A stretch of 64,000 bases of DNA from Liolophura sinensis (GCF_032854445.1 NW_027017985.1:100219-164218); one strand, 5' to 3'; shown: positions 47,101 through 60,700, counted from the first letter of the stretch. Program-made: numbers and translations. The notes: generated by a model not told the origin, from the letters alone.

Positions 47101-48510
47101 AACTTATAGTCAAAAGTTGAATATAGTAATGACCAGTCGCGATTGTACAGAGTACAGTGTAGCCGATTTCAATTAACAAAAAAGACCAGGCAAAATGCAA
47201 AAGTGGAAAAACTGTTCCAGTGCTGCTGGTAAGAGGCTAATCCGACGTATTTTGTGACGAGAAATCGAATGGTGCAAACCGCGTTGCTCTCCGACCAATA
47301 CTTTTGTCTGTAGCGACAATTCAATGATCATTGATGTCATAATCACGTGCCCAGCAACGGCTCTTACTCCATGGAAACCAGGGATATTTGCAATTTTTTA
47401 ACAGCTGCCGATGCCTGGCTCAATTCCGCATCTTTTGGCACCTTATAAATGTGGGTCAGTGTTCAGTTGTACTTTTTACAGCAGACTGTATCAAGTACCT
47501 TGTGTTTTTTATGTACAAATGGTCTGGTTTTTCTACACGTAGATAAAGACATTGAGATTGTTTTGGACTTAGAAGTAAGACAATTGCTGGGTGAGTTAAA
47601 TGGGCTTAGCCCAAAGATTTCAGGTCTTCTGGGCTACCGAAGGGCACATAACTTATAGTCAAAAGTTGAATGTAGTAATGACCAGTCGCGATTGTACAGA
47701 GTACAGTGTAGCCGGTTTCAATTAACAAAAAGACCAGGCAAAAATGCAAAAGTGGAAAAACTGTTCCAGTGCTACTAGTAAGAGGCTAATCCGACGTATT
47801 TTGTGACGAGAAATCGAATGGTGCAAACCGCGTTGCTCTCCGACCAATACTTTTGCCTGTAGTGACAATTGAATGATCATTGATGTCATAATCACGTGCA
47901 CAGCAACGGCTCTTACTCCATTGAAAACAGGGAAATTTGCAATTTTTCAACAGCTGCCGATGCCTGGCTCAATTCCGAATCTTTTGGCACCTTACTGAAG
48001 TGGGTCAGTGTTCAGTTGTACTTTTTACAGCAGACTGTATCAAGTACCTTGTGTTTTTCACGTACAAATGGTGTGGTTTTTCTACACGTAGATAAAGACA
48101 TTGAGATTGTCTTGCACTTAGAAGTAAGGCAATTGCTGGGTGAGTTAAATGGGCTTAGCCCAAAGATTTCAGGTCTTCTGGGCTACCGAAGGGCACATAA
48201 CTTATAGTCAAAAGTTGAATATAGTAATGACCAGTCGCGATTGTACAGAGTATAGTGTAGCCGGTTTCAATTAACAAAAAGACCAGGCAAAAATGCAAAA
48301 GTGGAAAAACTGTTCCAGTGCTGCTGGTAAGAGGCTAATCCGACGTATTTTGTGACGACAAATCGAATGGTGCAAACCGCGTTTCTCTCCGACCAATACT
48401 TTTGGCTGTAGTGACAATTGAATGATCATTTATGTCATAATCACGTGCACAGCAACGGCTCTTACTCCATGGAAACCGGGGAAATTTGCAATTATTCAAC
48501 AGCTGCCGAT
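44150..48510. repeat. Tandem duplication of a four-unit block (2,194 bp)
   Basis: The copies are about 44,150-46,315 and 46,340-48,510, each running M right half, R, B, S, V left half. Private variants in both include ggcactttactg in M, ttccccatc in R, ggtctgg with ttttggac in B, and ccattgaaaacagg in S. The V left half has ccggggaaa and aattattcaac in both (46298 and 48492). Copy 1's S unit has two single-base deletions and copy 2's B unit starts with aaaaaagacc and gcaaaatgc. Otherwise the copies look almost identical. Confidence 0.9.
46299..46332. other. V/M chimera switch point in unit 85
   Basis: Unit 85 (46096-46644) is V-type on the left (gacgac, tttctctcc, ccgggg, attattcaac with A at 46298). 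On the right it is M-type (ccgcacc with C at 46333, ggcactttac, ggtctgg, cacttcgaag). The switch is confined to 34 bp. It is the junction between the two copies of the 2,194-bp block and the direct product of an unequal crossover between a V and an M unit. Confidence 0.85.
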
Positions 48511-50690
48511 GCCTGGCTCAATTCCGCATCTTTTGGCACCTTATTTATGTGGGTCTGTGGTCAGTTGTACTTTTACAGCAGACTGTATCAAGTACCTTGT
48601 GTTTTTTATGTACAAATGGTGTCTTTTTTCTACACGTAGATAAAGACATTGAGATTGTCTTGCACTTAGAAGTAAGACAATTGCTGGGTGAGTTAAATGG
48701 GCTTAGCCCAAAGATTTGACGTCTTCTGGGCTACCGAAGGGCACATAACTTATAGTCAAAAGTTGAATATAGTAATGACCAGTCGCGATTGTACAGAGTA
48801 CAGTGTAGCCGATTTCAATTAACAAAAAGACCAGGTAAAAATGCAAAAGTGGAAAAACTGTTCCAGTGCTGCTGTTAAGAGGCTAATCCGACGTATTTTG
48901 TGACGAGAAATCGAATGGTGCAAACCGCGTTGCTCTCCGACCAATACTTTTGCCTGTAGTGACAATTGAATGATCATTTATGTCATAATCACGTGCCCAG
49001 CAACGGCTCTTACTCCATGGAAACCAGGGAAATTTGCAATTTTTCAACAGCTGCCGATGCCTGGCTCAATTCCGCATCTTTTGGCACCTTACTGAAGTGG
49101 GTCAGTGTTCAGTTGTACTTTTTACAGCAGACTGTATCAAGTACCTTGTGTTTTTCACGTACAAATGGTGTGGTTTTTCTACACGTAGATAAAGACATTG
49201 AGATTGTCTTGCACTTAGAAGTAAGGCAACTGCTGGGTGAGTTAAATGGGCTTAGTCCAAAGATTTGACGTCTTCTGGGCTACCGAAGGGCACATAACTT
49301 ATAGTCAAAAGTTGAATATAGTAATGACCAGTCGCGATTGTACAGAGTACAGTGCAGCCGATTTCAATTAACAAAAAGACCAGGCAAAATGCAAAAGTGG
49401 AAGAAACTGTTCCAGTGCTGCTGGTAAGAGGCTAATCCGACGTATTTTGTGACGACAATCGAATGGTGCAAACCGCGTTTCTCTCCGACCAATACTTTTG
49501 GCTGTAGTGACAATTGAATGATCATTTATGTCATAATCACGTGCACAGCAACGGCTCTTACTCCATGGAAACCCAGGGAAATTTGCAATTTTTCAACAGC
49601 TGTCGATACCTGGCTCAATTCCGCATCTTTTGGCACCCTTATTCATGTGGGTCTGTGGTCAGTTGTACTTTTACAGCAGACTGTATCAAGTACCTTGTGT
49701 TTTTTATGTACAAATGGTGTGGTTTTTTTCTACACGTAGATAAAGACATTGAGATTGTCTTGCACTTAGAAGTAAGACAACTGCTGGGTGAGTTAAATGG
49801 GCTTAGCTCAAAGATTTCAGGTCTTCTGGGCTACGAAGGGCACATAACTTATAGTCAAAAGTTGAATATAGTAATGACCAGTAGCGATTGTACAGAGTAC
49901 AGTGTAGCTGGTTTCAATTAACAAAAAGACCAGGCAAAAAATGCAAAAAGTGGAAAAACTGTTCCAGTGCTGCTGGTAAGAGGCTAATCCGACGTATTTT
50001 GTGACGAGAAATCGAATGGTGCAAACCGCGTTGCTCTCCGACCAATACTTTTGGCTGTAGCGACAATTCAATGATCATTGATGTCATAATCACGTGCCCA
50101 GCAACGGCTCTTACTCCATGGAAACCAGGGATATTTGCAATTTTTTAACAGCGGCCGATACCTGGCTCAATTCCGCATCTTTTGGCACCTTATTCATGTG
50201 GGTCTGTGGTCAGTTGTACTTTTTACAGCAGACTGTATCAAGTACCTTGTGTTTTTATGTACAAATGGTGTGGTTTTTCTACACGTAGATAAAGACATTG
50301 AGATTGTCTTGCACTTAGAAGTAAGACAATTGCTGGGTGGAGTTAAATGGCTTAGCTCAAAGGATTTGACGTCTTCTGGGCTACCGAAGGGCACATAACT
50401 TATAGTCAAAAGTTGAATATAGTAATGACCAGTCGCGATTGTACAGAGTACAGTGTAGCTGATTCAATTAACAAAAAGACCAGGCAAAAATGCAAAAGTG
50501 GAAAAACTGTTCCAGTGCTGCTGGTAAGAGGCTAATCCGAAGTATTTTGTGACGAGAAATCGAATGGTGCAAACCGCGTTGCTCTCCGACCAATACTTTG
50601 GCTGTAGTGACAACTGAATGATCATTTATGTCATAATCACGTGCGTAGCAACGGCTCTTACTCCATGGAAACCAGGGATATTTGCAATTT
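46340..50690. repeat. Higher-order block plus tail, copy 2 (7,135-bp offset)
   Basis: Matches about 39,205-43,550: M right half, R, B, S, V, then four tail units beginning 48840, 49388, 49940 and 50489. The private variants cttagtccaaag, cagtgcagcc, cttagctcaaag, agcggccgat and gtgcgtagc are kept. From about 49,380 onward this copy gains many stray single-base indels that copy 1 lacks. The similarity ends inside unit 93, whose right half has ttattcatg, ggtctgg and cttatccccaaag. Confidence 0.85.
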
Positions 50691-53560
50691 TTCAACAGCT
50701 GCCGATGCCTGGCTCAATTCCGCATCTTTTGGCACCTTATTCATGTGGGTCTGTGGTCAGTTGTACTTTTTACAGCAGACTGTATCAAGTACCTTGTGTT
50801 TTTTATGTACAAATGGTCTGGTTTTTCTACACGTAGATAAAGACATTGAGATTGTCTTGCACTTAGAAGTAAGGCAATTGCTGGGTGAGTTAAATGGGCT
50901 TATCCCCAAAGATTTGACGTCCTCTGGGCTACCGAAGGGCACATAACTTATAGTCAAAAGTTGAATATAGTAATGACCAGTAGCGATTGTACAGAGTACA
51001 GTGTAGCCGGTTTTCAATTAACAAAAAGACCAGGCAAAAATGCAAAAGTGGAAAAACTGTTCCAGTGCTGCTGGTAAGAGGCTAATTCGACGTATTTTGT
51101 GACAAGAAATCGAATGGTGCAAACCGCGTTGCTCTCCGACCAACACTTTTTGCCTGTAGTGACAATTGAATGATCATTTATGTCATAACCACGTGCCCAG
51201 CAACGGCTCTTACTCCATAAAAACCAGGGAAATTTGCAATTTTTCAACAGCTGCGATGCCTGGCTCAATTCCGCACCTTTTGGCACGCTTACTGAAGTGG
51301 GTCCAGTGTTCAGTTGTACTTTTACAGCAGACTGTATCAAGTACCTTGTGTTTTTATGTACAAATGGTGTGGTTTTTCTACACGTAGATAAAGACATTGA
51401 GATTGTCTTGCACTTCGAAGTAAGGCAATTGCTGGGTGAGTTAAATGGGCTTAGCCCAAAGATTTCAGGTCTTCTGGCTACCGAAGGGCACATAACTTAT
51501 AGTCAAAAAGTTGAATATAGTAATGACCAGTCGCGATTGTACAGAGTACAGTGTAGCCGATTTCAATTAACAAAAAGACCAGGCAAAAATGCAAAAGTGG
51601 AAAAAACTGTTCCAGTGCTGCTGGTAAGAAGCTAATCCAACGTATTTTGTGACGAGAAATCGAATGGTGCAAACCGCGTTGCTCTCCTACCAATACTTTT
51701 GGCTGTAGCGACAATTCAATGATCATTGGATGTCATAATCACGTGCCCAGCAACGGCTCTTACTCCATGGAAACCAGGGATATTTGCAATTTTTTAACAG
51801 CTGCCGATGCCTGGCTCAGTTCCGCATCTTTTGGCACCTTACTGAAGTGGGTCAGTGTTCAGTTGTACTTTTTACAGCAGACTGTATCAAGTACCTTGTG
51901 TTTTTCACGTACAAATGGTGTGGTTTTTCTACACGTAGATAAAGACATTGAGATTGTCTTGCACTTAGAAGTAAGGCAACTGCTGGGTGAGTTAAATGGG
52001 CTTAGCCCAAAGATTTCAGGTCTTCTGGGCTACCGAAGGGCACATAACTTATAGTCAAAAGTTGAATATAGTAATGACCAGTCGCGATTGTACAGAGTAC
52101 AGTGTAAGCCGGTATCAATTAACAAAAAGACCAGGCAAAAATGCAAAAGTGGAAAAACTGTTCCAGTGCTGCTGGTAAGAGTCTAATCCGACGTATTTTG
52201 TGACGAGAAATCGAATGGTGCAAACCGCGTTGCTCTCCGACCAATACTTTTGGCTGTAGCGACAATTTAATGATCATTGATGTCATAATGACGTGCCCAG
52301 CAACGGCTCTTACTCCATTGGAAACAGGGATATTTGCAATTTTTTAACAGCTGCCGATGCCTGGCCCAATTCCGCATCTTTTGGCACCTTATAAATGTGG
52401 GTCAGTGTTCAGTTGTACTTTTTACAGCAGACTGTATCAAGTACCTTGTGTTTTTTATGTACAAATGGTGTGGTTTTTCTACACGTAGATAAAGACATTG
52501 AGATTGTTTTGGACTTTAGAAGTAAGACAATTGCTGGGTGAGTTAAATGGGCTTAGCCCAAAGATTTGACGTCTTCTGGGCTACCGAAGGGCACATAACT
52601 TATAGTCAAAAGTTGAATGTAGTAATGACCAGTCGCGATGTACAGAGTACAGTGTAGCCGGTTTCAATTAACAAAAAGACCAGGCAAAAATGCAAAAGTG
52701 GGAAAAACTGTTCCAGTGCTGCTAGTAAGAGGCTAATCCGACGTATTTTGTGACGAGAAATCGAATGGTGCAAACCGCGTTGCTCTCCGACCAATACTTT
52801 TGCCTGTAGGTGACAATTGAATGATCATTGATGTCATAATCACGTGCACAGCAACGGCTCTTACTCCATGGAAACCAGGGAAATTTGCAATTTTTCAAAC
52901 AGCTGCCGATGCCTGGCTCAATTCCGAATCTTTTGGCACCTTACTGAGTGGGTCAGTGTTCAGTTGTACTTTTTACAGCAGACTGTATCAAGTACCTTGT
53001 GTTTTTCACGTACAAATGGTGTGGTTTTCTACAACGTAGATAAAGACATTGAGATTGTCTTGCACTTCGAAGTAAGGCAATTGCTGGGTGAGTAAATGGG
53101 CTTAGCCCAAAGATTTCAGGTCTTCTGGGCTACCGAAGGGCACATAACTTATAGTCAAAAGTTGAATATAGTAATGACCAGTCGCGATTGTACAGAGTAT
53201 AGTGTAGCCGGGTTTCAATTAACAAAAAGACCAGGCAAAAATGCAAAGTGCAAAAACTGTTCCAGTGCTGCTGGTAAGAGGCTAATCCGACGTATTTTGT
53301 GACGACAAATCGATGGTGCAAACCGCGTTTCTCTCCGACCAATACTTTTGCTGTAGTGACAATTGAATGATCATTTATGTCATAATCACGTGCACAGCAA
53401 CGGCTCTTACTCCATGGAAACCGGGGAAATTTGCAATTTTTCAACAGCTGCCGATGCCTGGCTCAATTCCGCATCTTTTGGCACCTTATTTATGTGGGTC
53501 TGTGGTCAGTTGTACTTTTACAGCAGACTGTATCAAGTACCTTGTGTTTTTATGTACAAA
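49380..53560. other. Dense single-base indel patch, probable sequence error
   Basis: Many single-base gains and losses occur here, mostly in short homopolymers: gtggaagaaactg, acccaggg, ggcaccctta, a seven-T tract, ctacgaagg, gggtggagtt, gattcaatt, tactttggc, ctgcgatgcc, ggcacgctta, gtccagtg, aaaaagttg, cattggatg, gtgtaagcc, gcgatgtac, taggtgac, actgagtgg, caacgtag, gagtaaatg, cgatggtg and ttttgctgtag. I listed at least 24 within 51.2-53.56 kb. The equivalent positions in the partner copies (42.25-43.5 kb and 54.5-56.8 kb) are clean. Reading frames in this stretch, including one of 159 codons on the minus strand, should not be trusted. Confidence 0.8.
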
Positions 53561-56500
53561 TGGTGTCTTTTTTCTACACGTAGATAAAGACATTGAGATT
53601 GTCTTGCACTTAGAAGTAAGACAATTGCTGGGTGAGTTAAATGGGCTTAGCCCAAAGATTTGACGTCTTCTGGGCTACCGAAGGGCACATAACTTATAGT
53701 CAAAAGTTGAATATAGTAATGACCAGTCGCGATTGTACAGAGTACAGTGTAGCCGATTTCAATTAACAAAAAGACCAGGTAAAAATGCAAAAGTGGAAAA
53801 ACTGTTCCAGTGCTGCTGTTAAGAGGCTAATCCGACGTATTTTGTGACGAGAAATCGAATGGTGCAAACCGCGTTGCTCTCCGACCAATACTTTTGCCTG
53901 TAGTGACAATTGAATGATCATTTACGTCATAATCACGTGCCCAGCAACGGCTCTTACTCCATGGAAACCAGGGAAATTTGCAATTTTTCAACAGCTGCCG
54001 ATGCCTGGCTCAATTCCGCATCTTTTGGCACCTTACTGAAGTGGGTCAGTGTTCAGTTGTACTTTTTACAGCAGACTGTATCAAGTACCTTGTGTTTTTC
54101 ACGTACAAATGGTGTGGTATTTCTACACGTAGATAAACACATTGAGATTGTCTTGCACTTAGAAGTAAGGCAATTGCTGGGTGAGTTAAATGGGCTTAGC
54201 CCAAATATTTCAGGTCTTCTGGGCTACCGAAGGGCACATAACTTATAGTCAAAAGTTGAATATAGTAATGACCAGTCGCGATTGTACAGAGTACAGTGTA
54301 GCCGATTTCAATTAACAAAAAGACCAGGCAAAAATGCAAAAGTGGAAAAACTGTTCCAGTGCTGCTAGTAAGAGGCAAATCCGACGTATTTTGTGACGAA
54401 AAATCGAATGGTGCAAACCGCGTTGCTCTCGGACCAATACTTTTGGCTGTAGCGACAATTCAATGATCATTGATGTCATAATGACGTGCCCAGCAACGGC
54501 TCTTACTCCATAAAAACCAGGGAAATTTGCAATTTTTCAACAGCTGCCGATGCCTGGCTCAATTCCGCACCTTTTGGCACCTTACTGAAGTGGGTCAGTG
54601 TTCAGTTGTACTTTTTACAGCAGACTGTATCAAGTACCTTGTGTTTTTTATGTACAAATGGTGTGGTTTTTCTACACGTAGATAAAGACATTGAGATTGT
54701 CTTGCACTTCGAAGTAAGGCAATTGCTGGGTGAGTTAAATGGGCTTAGCCCAAAGATTTCAGGTCTTCTGGGCTACCGAAGGGCACATAACTTATAGTCA
54801 AAAGTTGAATATAGTAATGACCAGTCGCGATTGTACAGAGTACAGTGTAGCCGATTTCAATTAACAAAAAGACCAGGCAAAAATGCAAAAGTGGAAAAAC
54901 TGTTCCAGTGCTGCTGGTAAGAAGCTAATCCAACGTATTTTGTGACGAGAAATCGAATGGTGCAAACCGCGTTGCTCTCCTACCAATACTTTTGGCTGTA
55001 GCGACAATTCAATGATCATTGATGTCATAATCACGTGCCCAGCAACGGCTCTTACTCCATGGAAACCAGGGATATTTGCAATTTTTTAACAGCTGCCGAT
55101 GCCTGGCTCAGTTCCGCATCTTTTGGCACCTTACTGAAGTGGGTCAGTGTTCAGTTGTACTTTTTACAGCAGACTGTATCAAGTACCTTGTGTTTTTCAC
55201 GTACAAATGGTGTGGTTTTTCTACACGTAGATAAAGACATTGAGATTGTCTTGCACTTAGAAGTAAGGCAACTGCTGGGTGAGTTAAATGGGCTTAGCCC
55301 AAAGATTTCAGGTCTTCTGGGCTACCGAAGGGCACATAACTTATAGTCAAAAGTTGAATATAGTAATGACCAGTCGCGATTGTACAGAGTACAGTGTAGC
55401 CGGTATCAATTAACAAAAAGACCAGGCAAAAATGCAAAAGTGGAAAAACTGTTCCAGTGCTGCTGGTAAGAGTCTAATCCGACGTATTTTGTGACGAGAA
55501 ATCGAATGGTGCAAACCGCGTTGCTCTCCGACCAATACTTTTGGCTGTAGCGACAATTCAATGATCATTGATGTCATAATCACGTGCCCAGCAACGGCTC
55601 TTACTCCATGGAAACCAGGGATATTTGCAATTTTTTAACAGCTGCCGATGCCTGGCCCAATTCCGCATCTTTTGGCACCTTATAAATGTGGGTCAGTGTT
55701 CAGTTGTACTTTTTACAGCAGACTGTATCAAGTACCTTGTGTTTTTTATGTACAAATGGTGTGGTTTTTCTACACGTAGATAAAGACATTGAGATTGTTT
55801 TGGACTTAGAAGTAAGACAATTGCTGGGTGAGTTAAATGGGCTTAGCCCAAAGATTTGACGTCTTCTGGGCTACCGAAGGGCACATAACTTATAGTCAAA
55901 AGTTGAATGTAGTAATGACCAGTCGCGATTGTACAGAGTACAGTGTAGCCGGTTTCAATTAACAAAAAGACCAGGCAAAAATGCAAAAGTGGAAAAACTG
56001 TTCCAGTGCTGCTAGTAAGAGGCTAATCCGACGTATTTTGTGACGAGAAATCGAATGGTGCAAACCGCGTTGCTCTCCGACCAATACTTTTGCCTGTAGT
56101 GACAATTGAATGATCATTGATGTCATAATCACGTGCACAGCAACGGCTCTTACTCCATGGAAACCAGGGAAATTTGCAATTTTTCAACAGCTGCCGATGC
56201 CTGGCTCAATTCCGAATCTTTTGGCACCTTACTGAAGTGGGTCAGTGTTCAGTTGTACTTTTTACAGCAGACTGTATCAAGTACCTTGTGTTTTTCACGT
56301 ACAAATGGTGTGGTTTTTCTACACGTAGATAAAGACATTGAGATTGTCTTGCACTTCGAAGTAAGGCAATTGCTGGGTGAGTTAAATGGGCTTAGCCCAA
56401 AGATTTCAGGTCTTCTGGGCTACCGAAGGGCACATAACTTATAGTCAAAAGTTGAATATAGTAATGACCAGTCGCGATTGTACAGAGTATAGTGTAGCCG

Positions 56501-57777
56501 GTTTCAATTAACAAAAAGACCAGGCAAAAATGCAAAAGTGCAAAAACTGTTCCAGTGCTGCTGGTAAGAGGCTAATCCGACGTATTTTGTGACGACAAAT
56601 CGAATGGTGCAAACCGCGTTTCTCTCCGACCAATACTTTTGGCTGTAGTGACAATTGAATGATCATTTATGTCATAATCACGTGCACAGCAACGGCTCTT
56701 ACTCCATGGAAACCGGGGAAATTTGCAATTTTTCAACAGCTGCCGATGCCTGGCTCAATTCCGCATCTTTTGGCACCTTATTTATGTGGGTCTGTGGTCA
56801 GTTGTACTTTTACAGCAGACTGTATCAAGTACCTTGTGTTTTTTATGTACAAATGGTGTCTTTTTTCTACACGTAGATAAAGACATTGAGATTGTCTTGC
56901 ACTTAGAAGTAAGACAATTGCTGGGTGAGTTAAATGGGCTTAGCCCAAAGATTTGACGTCTTCTGGGCTACCGAAGGGCACATAACTTATAGTCAAAAGT
57001 TGAATATAGTAATGACCAGTCGCGATTGTACAGAGTACAGTGTAGCCGATTTCAATTAACAAAAAGACCAGGTAAAAATGCAAAAGTGGAAAAACTGTTC
57101 CAGTGCTGCTGTTAAGAGGCTAATCCGACGTATTTTGTGACGAGAAATCGAATGGTGCAAACCGCGTTGCTCTCCGACCAATACTTTTGCCTGTAGTGAC
57201 AATTGAATGATCATTTACGTCATAATCACGTGCCCAGCAACGGCTCTTACTCCATGGAAACCAGGGAAATTTGCAATTTTTCAACAGCTGCCGATGCCTG
57301 GCTCAATTCCGCATCTTTTGGCACCTTACTGAAGTGGGTCAGTGTTCAGTTGTACTTTTTACAGCAGACTGTATCAAGTACCTTGTGTTTTTCACGTACA
57401 AATGGTGTGGTATTTCTACACGTAGATAAACACATTGAGATTGTCTTGCACTTAGAAGTAAGGCAATTGCTGGGTGAGTTAAATGGGCTTAGCCCAAATA
57501 TTTCAGGTCTTCTGGGCTACCGAAGGGCACATAACTTATAGTCAAAAGTTGAATATAGTAATGACCAGTCGCGATTGTACAGAGTACAGTGTAGCCGATT
57601 TCAATTAACAAAAAGACCAGGCAAAAATGCAAAAGTGGAAAAACTGTTCCAGTGCTGCTAGTAAGAGGCAAATCCGACGTATTTTGTGACGAAAAATCGA
57701 ATGGTGCAAACCGCGTTGCTCTCGGACCAATACTTTTGGCTGTAGCGACAATTCAATGATCATTGATGTCATAATGA
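51215..57777. repeat. Tandem duplication of a six-unit block (3,293 bp)
   Basis: The copies are about 51,215-54,484 and 54,511-57,777, each running M right half (ccataaaaacc), R, B, S, V, N and D-left. Private shared variants are ggtatcaatt at the end of R, gtgcaaaaactg at the start of V, tttacgtcataatc and gtggtatttc in N, and ctcggacc with aatgacgtg in the D left end. Copy 1 carries the dense indel patch and copy 2 does not. Confidence 0.9.
54484..54511. other. D/M chimera switch point in unit 100
   Basis: Unit 100 (54333-54881) begins as the D left end (gctagtaag, aggcaaatcc, gacgaaaaatcg, ctcggacc, aatgacgtg with G at 54483). It continues as M from ccataaaaacc (54512) with ccgcacc and cacttcgaag. 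The 28-bp interval contains the CACGTG-equivalent position and marks the junction of the 3,293-bp duplication. Confidence 0.8.
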
Positions 57778-60700
57778 CGTGCCCAGCAACGGCTCTTACT
57801 CCATGGAAACCAGGGATATTTGCAATTTTTTAACAGCTGCCGATGCCTGGCCCAATTCCGCATCTTTTGGCACCTTTTAAATGTGGGTCAGTGTTTAGTT
57901 GTACTTTTTACAGCAGACTGTATCAAGTACCTTGTGTTTTTTATGTACAAATGGTCTGGTTTTTCTACACCTAGATAAAGACATTGAGATTGTCTTGCAC
58001 TTAGAAGTAGGGCAACTGCTGGGTGAGTTAAATGGGCTTAGCCCAAAGATTTCAGGTCTTCTGGGCTACCGAAGGGCACATAACTTATAGTCAAAAGTTG
58101 AATATAGTAATGACCAGTAGCGATTGTACAGAGTACAGTGTAGCCGGTTTCAATTAACAAAAAGACCAGGCAAAAATGCAAAAGTGGAAAAACTGTTCCA
58201 GTGCTGCTGGTAAGAGGCTAATTCGACGTATTTTGTGACAAGAAATCGAATGGTGCAAACCGCGTTGCTCTCCGACCAACACTTTTGCCTGTAGTGACAA
58301 TTGAATGATCATTTATGTCATAATGACGTGCCCAGCAACGGCTCTTACTCCATGAAAACCAGGGAAATTTGCAATTTTTCAACAGCTGCCGATGCCTGGC
58401 TCAATTCCGCACCTTTTGGCACCTTACTGAAGTGGGTCAGTGTTCAGTTGTACTTTTTACAGCAGACTGTATCAAGTACCTTGTGTTTTTTATGTACAAA
58501 TGGTCTGGTTTTTCTACACGTAGATAAAGACATTGAGATTGTTTTGGACTTAGAAGTAAGGCAATTGCTGGGTGAGTTAAATGGGCTTAGCCCAAAGATT
58601 TCAGGTCTTCTGGGCTACCGAAGGGCACATAACTTATAGTCAAAAGTTGAATATAGTAATGACCAGTCGCGATTGTACAGAGTACAGTGTAGCCGATTTC
58701 AATTAACAAAAAGACCAGGCAAAAATACAAAAGTGGAAAAACTGTTCCAGTGCTGCTGGTAAGAAGCTAATCCAACGTATTTTGTGACGAGAAATCGAAT
58801 GGTGCAAACCGCGTTGCTCTCCTACCAATACTTTTGGCTGTAGCGACAATTCAATGATCATTGATGTCATAATCACGTGCCCAGCAACGGCTCTTACTCC
58901 ATGGAAACCAGGGATATTTGCAATTTTTTAACAGCTGCCGATGCCTGGCTCAGTTCCGCATCTTTTGGCACCTTACTGAAGTGGGTCAGTGTTCAGTTGT
59001 ACTTTTTACAGCAGACTGTATCAAGTACCTTGTGTTTTTCACGTACAAATGGTGTGGTTTTTCTACACGTAGATAAAGACATTGAGATTGTTTTGGACTT
59101 AGAAGTAAGGCAATTGCTGGGTGAGTTAAATGGGCTTAGCCCAAAGATTTCAGGTCTTCTGGGCTACCGAAGGGCACATAACTTATAGTCAAAAGTTGAA
59201 TATAGTAATGACCAGTCGCGATTGTACAGAGTACAGTGTAGCCGATTTCAATTAACAAAAAGACCAGGCAAAAATGCAAAAGTGGAAAAACTGTTCCAGT
59301 GCTGCTGGTAAGAAGCTAATCCAACGTATTTTGTGACGAGAAATCGAATGGTGCAAACCGCGTTGCTCTCCTACCAATACTTTTGGCTGTAGCGACAATT
59401 CAATGATCATTGATGTCATAATCACGTGCCCAGCAACGGCTCTTACTCCATGGAAACCAGGGATATTTGCAATTTTTTAACAGCTGCCGATGCCTGGCTC
59501 AGTTCCGCATCTTTTGGCACCTTACTGAAGTGGGTCAGTGTTCAGTTGTACTTTTTACAGCAGACTGTATCAAGTACCTTGTGTTTTTCACGTACAAATG
59601 GTGTGGTTTTTCTACACGTAGATAAAGACATTGAGATTGTCTTGCACTTAGAAGTAAGGCAACTGCTGGGTGAGTTAAATGGGCTTAGCCCAAAGATTTC
59701 AGGTCTTCTGGGCTACCGAAGGGCACATAACTTATAGTCAAAAGTTGAATATAGCAATGACCAGTCGCGATTGTACAGAGTACAGTGTAGCCGATTTCAA
59801 TTAACAAAAAGACCAGGCAAAAATGCAAAAGTGGAAAAACTGTTCCAGTGCTGCTGGTAAGAGTCTAATCCGACGTATTTTGTGACGAGAAATCGAATGG
59901 TGCAAACCGCGTTGCTCTCCGACCAATACTTTTGGCTGTAGCGACAATTCAATGATCATTGATGTCATAATCACGTGCCCAGCAACGGCTCTTACTCCAA
60001 GGAAACCAGGGATATTTGCAATTTTTCAACAGCTGCCGATGCCTGGCCCAATTCCGCATCTTTTGGCACCTTTTAAATGTGGGTCAGTGTTTAGTTGTAC
60101 TTTTTACAGCAGACTGTATCAAGTACCTTGTGTTTTTTATGTACAAATGGTCTGGTTTTTCCACACCTAGATAAAGACATTGAGATTGTCTTGCACTTAG
60201 AAGTAGGGCAACTGCTGGGTGAGTTAAATGGGCTTAGCCCAAAGATTTCAGGTCTTCTGGGCTACCGAAGGGCACATAACTTATAGTCAAAAGTTGAATA
60301 TAGTAATGACCAGAAGCGATTGTACAGAGTACAGTGTAGCCGGTTTCAATTAACAAAAAGACCAGGCAAAAATGCAAAAGTGGAAAAACTGTTCCAGTGC
60401 TGCTGGTAAGAGGCTAATTCGACGTATTTTGTGACAAGAAATCGAATGGTGCAAACCGCGTTGCTCTCCGACCAACACTTTTGCCTGTAGTGACAATTGA
60501 ATGATCATTTATGTCATAATGACGTGCCCAGCAACGGCTCTTACTCCATGAAAACCAGGGAAATTTGCAATTTTTCAACAGCTGCCGATGCCTGGCTCAA
60601 TTCCGCACCTTTTGGCACCTTACTGAAGTGGGTCAGTGTTCAGTTGTACTTTTTACAGCAGACTGTATCAAGTACCTTGTGTTTTTTATGTACAAATGGT

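Noticed and set aside
51014-51493. Longest minus-strand frame (159 codons)
   Set aside because: It lies inside the single-base indel patch and results from frameshifts that join frames that are separate in the clean copies.
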